Assembly: GCA_022446825.1 (NCBI GenBank)
Contig: JAKVBY010000038.1
Span: forward strand, 45,945-85,015
Direction of reading: 5' to 3'
DNA length: 39,071 bases
Source of the DNA: Pirellulaceae bacterium
Lineage (GTDB): Bacteria; Planctomycetota; Planctomycetia; Pirellulales; Pirellulaceae
The translations under genes and the position numbers were made by a program. Every line of letters begins with the position of its first letter. The first letter of the stretch is position 1. Below the pieces are notes generated by a model that saw only the letters and a program-made list of their open reading frames with translations, searched no databases and was not told the origin of the DNA. Shown here piece by piece: positions 1 to 7,875 of the stretch.

Positions 1-1170
1 GCCGTTGCAAATGAGCTGAAAACTGATCATAAGCGGATGGTCGTTTTCGATATGCATGGTGGCCTGAGCCAGTTGGAAAGCTGGGACCCCAAGCCCGGTA
101 CGGACACAGGAGGACCCTTTCTTTCCATTCCGACTACCGTCCCGGGAATTCACATCAGCGAATTGCTCCCCTTAACAGCCCAACAAATGCAACATTTGTG
201 TTTAGTTCGTGGTGTGAACACTGCCGAAGGTGACCACGGCAAAGGCCGCTACATGATCGAAAAAGGACGCCGGCAGCAACCGGGTGCCCAACATCCGTCC
301 ATCGGCGCCGTTGTCGCGCGCGCTTGTGAACCAAGTGGAAATGTCCTCCCAGGACACATCATTGTGACTCCCGGTGGCGGAGGAGGCCGTGGTAATGACT
401 CTGCTTATCTGGGACCTCAATATTCCAGTATTTCGCTGGGAGGAGGAAAACCACCCGCAAACACCACCCGTCCAGAAAACGTGAGCGAGGGATCTGATCA
501 AACGCGACAGGATTTTCGCCGTAAAATTAACAACCGTTTTTTGAATCGGCGTCGCACAGCAATCACGGAAGCGTATACCTACTCTTATGAACAAGCTTTA
601 CAGCTAATGCGAAAACGCGACATCTTCGATGTATCCAAGGAATCTGCTCAGGATCAGGAGCGTTATGGTACACACGACTTCGGTCGACACTGCCTACTCG
701 GTCGACGCCTTTTGGAACAAGGTATTACCTATGTCGAAGTTACGCACTCCAATTATGATACGCACAATGAAAACTTTAATTTTCATCTGGAACAGATGGC
801 TGAGTTCGATCGCGGATTTGCAAACTTTGTCAATGACTTAGCCGAGCGCGGCATGCTCGATAGTACGCTGATAGTCGTGTTCTCTGAGTTTGGCCGCACA
901 CCCAACATTAATCAGTATTATGGCCGCGATCACTGGGGGAATGCTTGGTCTGTCTGCATGGGGGGAGCCAGGATTCCCCGTGGTGCGGCATATGGCAAAA
1001 CCAATGAAAATGGTACGAAAGTGGTCGAAGGCGAAGTTGACCATGGAAACCTGTTCCATACCTATCTGAGTGCGCTCGGCCTTGATTCCAGTTCCTCCTT
1101 TAATATCGACGGACGGGAAATCCCTCTGGCCGATCCGGCTTCAGGCCCTATTAGTGAAATCCTTACCTAA
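1..1170 (+). CDS. DUF1501 family protein (5' end outside window)
   Basis: The reading frame is open from base 1, so the true start and the usual twin-arginine leader lie upstream of the window; the first in-frame ATG at 37 falls inside the conserved core. Visible DUF1501 hallmarks are the N-terminal block FDMHGGLSQLESWDPKPG, the mid-protein GRHCLLGRRLLEQGITYVEV, and the C-terminal VFSEFGRTP followed by GRDHWGNAWSVCMGGA. DUF1501 proteins belong to the alkaline phosphatase/sulfatase-like superfamily, are common in planctomycetes and are normally exported by Tat next to a DUF1549/DUF1553 cytochrome protein. The partner for this copy is presumably the gene just upstream, outside the window. The biochemical activity of the family is not established. 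A WD40 gene follows about 100 nt downstream on the same strand, so co-transcription is possible. Confidence 0.93.
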   Translation, partial: AVANELKTDHKRMVVFDMHGGLSQLESWDPKPGTDTGGPFLSIPTTVPGIHISELLPLTAQQMQHLCLVRGVNTAEGDHGKGRYMIEKGRRQQPGAQHPSIGAVVARACEPSGNVLPGHIIVTPGGGGGRGNDSAYLGPQYSSISLGGGKPPANTTRPENVSEGSDQTRQDFRRKINNRFLNRRRTAITEAYTYSYEQALQLMRKRDIFDVSKESAQDQERYGTHDFGRHCLLGRRLLEQGITYVEVTHSNYDTHNENFNFHLEQMAEFDRGFANFVNDLAERGMLDSTLIVVFSEFGRTPNINQYYGRDHWGNAWSVCMGGARIPRGAAYGKTNENGTKVVEGEVDHGNLFHTYLSALGLDSSSSFNIDGREIPLADPASGPISEILT

Positions 1171-1176
1171 CCATTC

Positions 1177-1199
1177 GTCAACTTTTATTTCTGGTTGAC
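1177..1199 (+). terminator. Weak hairpin after the DUF1501 gene
   Basis: A 6-bp perfect stem (GTCAAC at 1177-1182, GTTGAC at 1194-1199) encloses an 11-nt T-rich loop, starting 7 nt after the stop codon. No U-run follows the 3' arm, so it is not a textbook intrinsic terminator. It may only stabilise the 3' end or be chance. Confidence 0.2.
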
Positions 1200-1272
1200 A
1201 GAGTCTCGCTCATTTTTTGCCATGCACCAACAACAGGACTTTGCCACCTGATTGCCGAGGTAAAACGATACC

Positions 1273-2286
1273 ATGCCTGAGATGCCTGAAGGTTTTGACG
1301 TTAAACAGTCGCACGTCGTTTCTCAGTGGAAGCATGAACGGCCCTTGTGCGTTTGTCGCTTTGATCCCGCTGGTCGCTATGTTTTTTCCGGTGCCGAAGA
1401 TAACACAGTGCAGCGTTTTGATTTGGCAGATGGTAAGTTAACCGTCCTCCAAAATGGTCACAAAACGTGGGTACGAGCTTTAGCCATCTCCCACGACAGT
1501 CAATTTGTCATGAGTGGCGGCTGCGAAGGAGCTATTTCTTGGTGGGAAGTGGCCGCCGAACAACCAACCCCGATACGCACCATCGATGCACACCAAGGCT
1601 GGATTCGCAAAATGGAAATTAGTCCTGACGGCCAACTCTTAGCCAGTGCTGGAAACGACGGATTTGTGCGTTTATGGAACGTTAGCGATGGAACTCTTGT
1701 GCGCGAAATTAAGGCTCACGAACGAGACGTTTACTCCCTTTCTTTTCACCCCAGTGGCGAGTTTTTATTGAGTGGAAGTTTGCTGGGCGAGTTGTTTCAG
1801 TGGAATGTAAGTAGCGGCGAAAAGATGCGGGAATTCGATGCCAAGGCATTGCATTCGTTCAATGGCGGCCAGCGTGTCGACTTCGGTGGAATTCGTGGAC
1901 TCGCCATTAGTCCCGACGGACAATGGGTGGCCGCAGGCGGTTTGCATAAAGCCACCAATCCCCTCGGTGCTGTACACGAACCCATCGTTCTCCTCTTCAA
2001 TTGGGAAACCGGCGACTTGGCAAAGACACAAGTGGACGAAGCCATTAAAAAAGGTGTGTTCTGGCGGCTTGCCTGGCTCGCAGACGGTTCCCTGATGGGA
2101 ACATGCGGCGGCGGCGACGGCGGGTATCTCCTGTTCTTCAAGACCGATGCCGAAAAACCGTACCACAAGTTAAAATTACCCAATACCTCGCGTGATATGG
2201 ATTTGCATCCAGACGGTCTCCAAGTTTGTTCGGCACACTACGATCGACACCTTCGTATTAGCCGCTTGGCCGCCAAACAAACATGA
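1273..2286 (+). CDS. WD40-repeat beta-propeller protein
   Basis: This 337-residue protein is made almost entirely of WD40 blades. Clear repeat signatures are VCRFDPAGRYVFSGAEDNTVQRFDL, with later copies ending in GCEGAISWWEV, GNDGFVRLWNV and SLLGELFQWNV, and a last HYDRHLRISRL. At least six blades can be counted, enough for one closed propeller. There is no signal peptide, transmembrane segment, kinase or protease domain, so it is probably a cytoplasmic scaffold. The chosen ATG at 1273 has a GAGG-like element about a dozen bases upstream. It sits between two DUF1501/DUF1549 modules; propellers of this kind often accompany such operons in planctomycetes, but the role there is not known. I see no catalytic residues. 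Confidence 0.9.
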   Translation: MPEMPEGFDVKQSHVVSQWKHERPLCVCRFDPAGRYVFSGAEDNTVQRFDLADGKLTVLQNGHKTWVRALAISHDSQFVMSGGCEGAISWWEVAAEQPTPIRTIDAHQGWIRKMEISPDGQLLASAGNDGFVRLWNVSDGTLVREIKAHERDVYSLSFHPSGEFLLSGSLLGELFQWNVSSGEKMREFDAKALHSFNGGQRVDFGGIRGLAISPDGQWVAAGGLHKATNPLGAVHEPIVLLFNWETGDLAKTQVDEAIKKGVFWRLAWLADGSLMGTCGGGDGGYLLFFKTDAEKPYHKLKLPNTSRDMDLHPDGLQVCSAHYDRHLRISRLAAKQT

Positions 2287-2407
2287 TTTTCCTGGAATCT
2301 TTTTCGAGCTCGGAAGGCTGGCAAGGGAACGGGCAAGAATGGATTAAGAATTCGGCCCAGGTGCCGTTGCCCCTGTCGACTGCTGACGCGTCATAAGGCA
2401 CATTTGA

Positions 2408-4609
2408 TTGAACAGAGCGAGCCCTTTCCGTAAATCCTGCTTTCTTATGCTTGCCATCTCTCACAACAGCGTTTGGCTTATTTTTGCTATGGCCGTAGCA
2501 AATCACGCCCTGCAGTCAGCCACCGTTGTGTTTGGGGCGGAAGCCGAGGAGCATTTTGATCGTGTGGTGGCACCTCTTCTGGCTCGCAGATGCCTTGGCT
2601 GCCATTCCCAAGAAACAGCCAAAGGCGGACTCGATTTGTCTCGGCGCGAAAGCGTTCTCCGCGGGGGTGATTCGGGACAGATCTATATGCCCGCACACTT
2701 GACAGAAAGTCGCTTGTGGCAACGAGTGGTGAATGGAGAAATGCCACCGGAACAACCACTAGAAGAAAACGAACTGATGCTATTCCGCAAATGGCTCGCA
2801 GCGGGACTGCCCTGGGGAAGCGACCCTATTAACCCTTTTCTCGCGACGAACGCTCAACGAGCCGGCTACAACTGGTGGTCTTTGCAGCCCCTGCGAGACC
2901 CTAAGCTTCCTGACGTCGAGCAGGTCGCTTGGAGCAATAGCAATGACTTGGATCGTTTCATACTAAGAAAACTGGAAAGCCAGGGGCTCCAACCGTCACC
3001 ACCTGCCGATCCGCCAACGCTCGTGCGTCGGGTTTATTTTGATTTAATCGGACTGCCACCCGATCCCCAGGTGACGGAACAATTCACTACCAATCCCTCC
3101 CCCGCTGCATGGCAAGCTTTAGTCGACCAACTACTGAACTCTCCAGCCTATGGCGAACGCTGGGGTCGGCATTGGCTCGATGTCGCCCGCTTTGGTGAAA
3201 GTGATGGATTCGAAGAGAATCAGGCCCGCCCACATGCGTGGCCTTACCGTGATTGGGTCATCCAAGCTCTGAACGATGATTTACCCTATGACACTTTTGC
3301 AAAAATGCAAATTGCAGGAGACCTGATCGACCCCGGATGGGATGGCATGGCAGCCGCTGGTTTCATGGTCGCGGGAATTCACAATACGCTGCTGGGCGCC
3401 AGCGATACCATGCAACGTCAAGGCCGCCAGGACGAGCTGGAGGAATTGATCGGCACTCTCTCACAAACATTTCTGGGACTCACCGCAAATTGTGCGAGGT
3501 GCCATGATCACAAGTTCGACCCGATCTCCACGCGAGAGTATTACCAACTCGTTGCCGCTGTCGCAGGAGTGACACATGGAACGCGTGAACTAGCTGAAAA
3601 TGAGTCCCCTTCGACTTTGTTCACCGTCGTTGCTCAAGCGGCTCCTGCTGTGCAGATCCATGTAAGGGGCAGTGTCAATGATCTGGGTGACATCGTGCCT
3701 GCGGGGGGAATTGCAGCCATTCAAGATGTCTCGGCAAACTTTGGCTTGGCCACAGATGCCCCGGAAGCCACTCGTCGGTTGAAACTTGCAGATTGGATTG
3801 CCAGTCCTCAAAACCCACTTTTCCTGCGAACCATCGTCAATCGAATTTGGCACCACCATTTCGGTAACGGACTGGTGAAAACACCTAATGACTTGGGATT
3901 CAACGGTGGAGTGCCTAGCCACCCCGACTTACTCGATTGGTTGTCGATCCAATTTCGAAATGATGGACTCCGGATGAAATCGTTGCATCGACGTATTGTC
4001 ACATCAAATACGTATCAACAAGCATCCGCTCTCCGTCCCGAAGCACTGCAGTTGGACACTGACAATGACTGGTTGTGGCGTTACTCGCCGAGAAGGATCG
4101 AAGCAGAAGTGCTCCGCGATTCCATCCTGCAAATTTCAGGAGCGCTTAATCCTCAGCGAGGTGGACCAGGTTTCATGGACGTGGAAAAAACGCCTCTGAA
4201 TTGCTGTAATTATTACATCCCCATCGACCCTGTGGGTGAGCAATTCAATCGTCGGACCATTTACCGTTTTTCGCCACGGGGAGCCTCCAACGCTTTACTA
4301 GATACGTTTGATTGCCCCGACTCGGCAACAGCCGCCCCACGGCGAAATGTTACGACCACACCGCTACAAGCACTGAGCCTGATGAACAACGCATTTGTAA
4401 TCCGAATGGCAAAGCAGTTCTCAGAACGAGTCATTCGTGAATCCGGAGAGAATGTCGGTACTCAGGTTCGCTACGCGTGGATGTTAGCACTCGGTCGCTT
4501 GCCCAGCGCGTCAGAAGAAAAACTGGCCATTGCCGGTACTCGCCAACACGGATTAAATGCTGTCTGTCGAGCTATTTTTAACGCAAACGCTTTTGTGATC
4601 ATTGATTAA
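2408..4609 (+). CDS. Planctomycete cytochrome c / DUF1549 / DUF1553 protein (short form)
   Basis: A 733-residue exported protein with the order usual for planctomycetes: hydrophobic N-terminus (about residues 12-42), a PSCyt1-like haem site CLGCH at residue 62, a DUF1549 block with WGRHWLDVARFGESDGFEEN, a second CARCH at about residue 362 followed by DHKFDPI, and a DUF1553 C-terminal part with NRIWHHHFGNGLVKTPNDLG and RRNVTTTPLQALSLMNN. It starts at a TTG with an AAGG element about 9 nt upstream; an alternative is the ATG at 2447. Family members are usually longer because a spacer of roughly 100-250 residues separates DUF1549 from DUF1553; here GTRELAENE runs almost directly into the region before DUF1553. 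The next gene, a DUF1501 protein, starts 2 nt after its stop, which is the standard pairing. Function is unproven; a periplasmic haem protein is inferred. Confidence 0.93.
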   Translation: MNRASPFRKSCFLMLAISHNSVWLIFAMAVANHALQSATVVFGAEAEEHFDRVVAPLLARRCLGCHSQETAKGGLDLSRRESVLRGGDSGQIYMPAHLTESRLWQRVVNGEMPPEQPLEENELMLFRKWLAAGLPWGSDPINPFLATNAQRAGYNWWSLQPLRDPKLPDVEQVAWSNSNDLDRFILRKLESQGLQPSPPADPPTLVRRVYFDLIGLPPDPQVTEQFTTNPSPAAWQALVDQLLNSPAYGERWGRHWLDVARFGESDGFEENQARPHAWPYRDWVIQALNDDLPYDTFAKMQIAGDLIDPGWDGMAAAGFMVAGIHNTLLGASDTMQRQGRQDELEELIGTLSQTFLGLTANCARCHDHKFDPISTREYYQLVAAVAGVTHGTRELAENESPSTLFTVVAQAAPAVQIHVRGSVNDLGDIVPAGGIAAIQDVSANFGLATDAPEATRRLKLADWIASPQNPLFLRTIVNRIWHHHFGNGLVKTPNDLGFNGGVPSHPDLLDWLSIQFRNDGLRMKSLHRRIVTSNTYQQASALRPEALQLDTDNDWLWRYSPRRIEAEVLRDSILQISGALNPQRGGPGFMDVEKTPLNCCNYYIPIDPVGEQFNRRTIYRFSPRGASNALLDTFDCPDSATAAPRRNVTTTPLQALSLMNNAFVIRMAKQFSERVIRESGENVGTQVRYAWMLALGRLPSASEEKLAIAGTRQHGLNAVCRAIFNANAFVIID

Positions 4610-4611
4610 TT

Positions 4612-6036
4612 ATGCAGCGACGTACTTTTCTTGAATGGACGCGGCACGGACTTGGCGCTACCGCTCTCGCCACTCTGCTGAGTGAAGATCGGTCGTTGGC
4701 CAGTAACAATGCCTCTTCCGCATTTGGGTCTCAAGTGCGCCCACGGCAGAGAGTGAAACGAGCGATTCAGATTTGCTTGGTTGGCGGCATGAGTCATGTC
4801 GACACATTTGACTACAAACCGGCTTTGTCCAAACTGCACGGTCGCGCCGTTCGCTCTGAGAAAAAACCGGAAGTTTTTTTTGACAGTATCGGCCTGTTGC
4901 GGGAGAGTGACTGGACCTTTCGCAAACGCTGTCAAAGTGGTCTTTGGATCTCTGACCTCTTTCCCCATCTTGCTCGGATGGCAGATGATTTAACCGTCAT
5001 TCGCTCTATGCATTCTGATTCAGCAAGTCATACACCCGCGTTATTTTTGTCCAACAGCGGATTCGCATCAAACGGTTTTCCCTCGCTCGGAAGTTGGCTT
5101 TCCTATGGTCTAGGCAACGAAGCCGACTCTCTGCCTACCTATGTTGTACTCCCCGACAACCAAGGCACCCCCAATGGTGGCGCATCGAACTGGTCTACCG
5201 GTTTCTTACCAGCCCGACATCAAGGCGTCGTCTTGAAGAGCGGCAATCAGACCGTCCCTGACCTTTTTCCCGACAAGTCCGTTCCAAAGGACGCAGACGC
5301 TTTTACACGTCGCTTGATTGACTTGATCAATCAGCAACAACTGGTAGACAACCCTCAAGACAAGCAACTTCACGCGAGGATTCGGAGTTACGAATTAGCG
5401 GCCAAAATGCAGACTTCTATTCCAGAAGTTGGAAATCTGTCTCAAGAGCCTAGCTACATACGCAAGCTCTATGGGCTCGACGACGATACTACAAGTGACG
5501 GGGCACGTCGCTGCCTGCTGGCACGACGCTTGCTAGAACGAGGCGTCCGATTTATCCAAATTTTTTCCGGTGGCCCCTTACAAGGAAAACCGCGGACAAG
5601 TTGGGATGGGCATGAAAGCACGATTCGCAATCATACCAATCAAGCCCAACGTATCGATCGCCCTGTGGCAGGGCTACTGCAAGACCTGAAACAACGCGGC
5701 TTGTTAGAGGACACATTGGTTCTCTTCACAACGGAATTCGGCAGGACACCGTTTTCTCAAGGCTCACAAGACCGCGTGAGTCCAGGGCGCGACCACAACC
5801 CCAAAGGGTTCAGCGTTTGGATGGCGGGCGGTGGGCTACAGCCAGGCATCGCCTATGGCGAGACGGATGAAATTGGCTGGAAAGCTGCACAAAACAAAGT
5901 CAGTTGGCATGACTTTCACGCCACGGTTTTACATTTATTCGGAATCGACCACGAAAAAATGACCTTCTACCACAATGGAATCAAACGTCGACTCACCAAT
6001 GTTCACGGCCAAATCGTCCGTGAAATTCTCGCCTAA
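4612..6036 (+). CDS. DUF1501 family protein with Tat leader
   Basis: A 474-residue DUF1501 protein beginning MQRRTFLEWTRHGLGATALA, a twin-arginine export signal. Core motifs are QICLVGGMSHVDTFDYKPAL near residue 52, the arginine-rich ARRCLLARRLLERGVRFIQI in the middle and LVLFTTEFGRTP followed by GRDHNPKGFSVWMAGGG near the C-terminus. These match the phosphatase/sulfatase-like fold assigned to the family. The start lies 2 nt after the upstream cytochrome/DUF1553 gene, so the two are almost certainly one translation-coupled unit. It is clearly divergent from the DUF1501 protein at the start of the window, so the pair is not a recent duplication. Confidence 0.95.
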   Translation: MQRRTFLEWTRHGLGATALATLLSEDRSLASNNASSAFGSQVRPRQRVKRAIQICLVGGMSHVDTFDYKPALSKLHGRAVRSEKKPEVFFDSIGLLRESDWTFRKRCQSGLWISDLFPHLARMADDLTVIRSMHSDSASHTPALFLSNSGFASNGFPSLGSWLSYGLGNEADSLPTYVVLPDNQGTPNGGASNWSTGFLPARHQGVVLKSGNQTVPDLFPDKSVPKDADAFTRRLIDLINQQQLVDNPQDKQLHARIRSYELAAKMQTSIPEVGNLSQEPSYIRKLYGLDDDTTSDGARRCLLARRLLERGVRFIQIFSGGPLQGKPRTSWDGHESTIRNHTNQAQRIDRPVAGLLQDLKQRGLLEDTLVLFTTEFGRTPFSQGSQDRVSPGRDHNPKGFSVWMAGGGLQPGIAYGETDEIGWKAAQNKVSWHDFHATVLHLFGIDHEKMTFYHNGIKRRLTNVHGQIVREILA

Positions 6037-6104
6037 TCCCGTGTGAAACCCATTAATATAAGGCCCACCATACTGACTTTTCTGGTCCATGACGGCAGGT
6101 TCTT

Positions 6105-7280
6105 TCAAACGTGCAAATCACACTTTTCGGCAAATGCCACAACTTCCTCAATAGCACATCTCATCTGTCGATAGTCGACTTCGTGAACCTCATGTGGTTT
6201 GCCGACATCCTCAAGCATCGTCAGCGTTAATCGACCGCCCAGATGCTGGCGAAATTCCTCTAGCCCCTCGAATAACGGAGTTACTTCCTTCACCATGGGA
6301 TGAAACAGTTCGAAACCCAAGTTCTTTAAACACTTGAGAACCTGGTACGCACGACTCATGGGAAACCCAAACTTTTTGGACGAATAGACCGCATCGATGG
6401 CTACACCAATCGCGACGGCTTCGCCATGCCGAACCTCAAAATTCGTTAACGATTCGAGCTTGTGGGCCGACCAGTGACCAAAGTCAAGCGGTCGCGCTTC
6501 CAATGCTTCAAAAGGATCGCCACCGTTCGTAATGTGTTCCAAATGAAGCTCTGCGGAACGTTGGATTGCAGCCAGCGCCGGTTCCATTGCGCGTTGCGAA
6601 ATCTCTTCTGACTTGGCGCACAGTTGATCAAAAAATGTTGCATCTTTGAGGAGCGACACTTTAAGGCATTCTGAAAAACCGCCAATGAAATCCCGATCTG
6701 GTAAAGATTCCAACAGACTGGCGTCGTTAATCACTCCCCAAGGGACGGCAAACGTCCCAATCCAATTTTTCTTCCGAAACAGATTGACCGCATTCTTTAC
6801 GCCGATTCCAGAATCGCACTGTGCAAGTGTCGTTGTTGGTAATCGCACCAGGCGAATTCCACGATGCGCAATCGCTGCAGCAAAACCGACCGCATCTAAA
6901 ACCGCACCACCCCCGATCACAATCAAATAACTACGTCGGTCCAGATCCGATACGTTAAAAACCTTGAGCATCCGCTCGACTATGTGAATATCGTTCTTGA
7001 TCTCTTCACCGCCCGGAACCAATTGCACATTGCCAACGCGATCAAGCGCAGGACGGGAATCCGCAAACTGCTTCAACTCGGCAGAGAGATCAGGTCTCGC
7101 TTTAGCAACCTGTTCATCCATCCAAATTTGGACCTTCGCCGGTGCCTCACCTGACGGCTGCAAGAGGTCCGCCAGCACGGACTGTTCAGACCCCATGACA
7201 TCTCGCGTGAAACGGAGCCGATGCACAAAAGGTACGGAAAAGCTCACATCGCGCAGGGGACGGGCCAAATTTTCTGTCAT
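6105..7280 (-). CDS. eboD: EboD-type sugar-phosphate cyclase (3-dehydroquinate synthase-like)
   Basis: This is a member of the sugar-phosphate cyclase superfamily, to which 3-dehydroquinate synthase belongs. It shows the NAD-binding VIGGGAVLDAVGFAAAIAHRG, the lysine- and metal-site region GGFSECLKVSLLKD, and the zinc ligands in DFGHWSAHKLE and RHGEAVAIG. The GHWSAHKLE block and the C-terminal GLEEFRQHLGGRLTLTMLEDVG with HEVD match the EboD branch as I remember it, not housekeeping AroB (GHxxGHAIE) or 2-epi-5-epi-valiolone synthase. I chose the ATG at 7280 (391 residues), where family similarity begins; the frame stays open to an ATG at 7382, giving 425 residues. In known ebo clusters this gene sits with a UbiA-type prenyltransferase, a TatD-like and other ebo genes; none is in this window. 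Substrate and product are unproven. Confidence 0.85.
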   Translation of the reverse strand: MTENLARPLRDVSFSVPFVHRLRFTRDVMGSEQSVLADLLQPSGEAPAKVQIWMDEQVAKARPDLSAELKQFADSRPALDRVGNVQLVPGGEEIKNDIHIVERMLKVFNVSDLDRRSYLIVIGGGAVLDAVGFAAAIAHRGIRLVRLPTTTLAQCDSGIGVKNAVNLFRKKNWIGTFAVPWGVINDASLLESLPDRDFIGGFSECLKVSLLKDATFFDQLCAKSEEISQRAMEPALAAIQRSAELHLEHITNGGDPFEALEARPLDFGHWSAHKLESLTNFEVRHGEAVAIGVAIDAVYSSKKFGFPMSRAYQVLKCLKNLGFELFHPMVKEVTPLFEGLEEFRQHLGGRLTLTMLEDVGKPHEVHEVDYRQMRCAIEEVVAFAEKCDLHV

Positions 7281-7382
7281 TGTAAGCAACTCTGGAAAGA
7301 TCTGGGATAGGCATTTGATTCTAGCCACCAAGGAATCCCATTCGCAAGGGGCAAAACGATCGGAAAAGCTTCTCTTTTTCAT

Positions 7383-7875
7383 CCCGGGCGCCCTACACCG
7401 AGCAAACCACTCAAGCCTTTTTAGAGACCACGCGGGCGCTGACTACGAGTAGTGGAATGCCGTCTATTTCAGGTGTCCTGCAGAATTGAAAATCATTTTA
7501 TCGAGCGAGACTACTTTCATTAAAAAAAGTCGTTCTGCTCGATCTGAGGAAAAATAAATACCCACCTGCACGAAGATCTCCTCTGTGTTCAACGAATCCT
7601 CCTGAGTCCGTCACATTGGGGAGGCTCTTTGAAGTGCTACGGGCTTGCTTCATTTTCGTAGTCGTCATGAAATCAAATCCGCTGATGCTTGGAGGGCCAG
7701 ATATGCTTCCACACTCCTCACCGCCCTAAAAATAAACTGCCCCTCTAACGCATTTCAACGATTGTTTGAAACATCTTGCGAAACTAAGATCACAAACATA
7801 CGTTCATTCCAATGCCGCAAGAAGTAAGAAGGAAGCCTTCACTAACTTGTTGATTGTTGGCCGAAAGGGAGCAGC
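7383..7875. other. Divergent intergenic region, no gene seen
   Basis: About 490 nt lie between the longest possible start of the eboD-like gene and the ceramidase-like gene. A 60-codon frame at 7645-7827 has no recognisable content and looks like chance. A 6-bp inverted repeat, TCGAGC (7501-7506) with GCTCGA (7537-7542), flanks an A-rich centre and may be a transcript hairpin or operator. Promoters for both flanking genes should lie here, but I cannot place them with confidence. Confidence 0.5.

Noticed and set aside
7645-7827. 60-codon open frame upstream of the ceramidase-like gene
   Set aside because: No family likeness, no clear ribosome site, and composition like the surrounding non-coding DNA.
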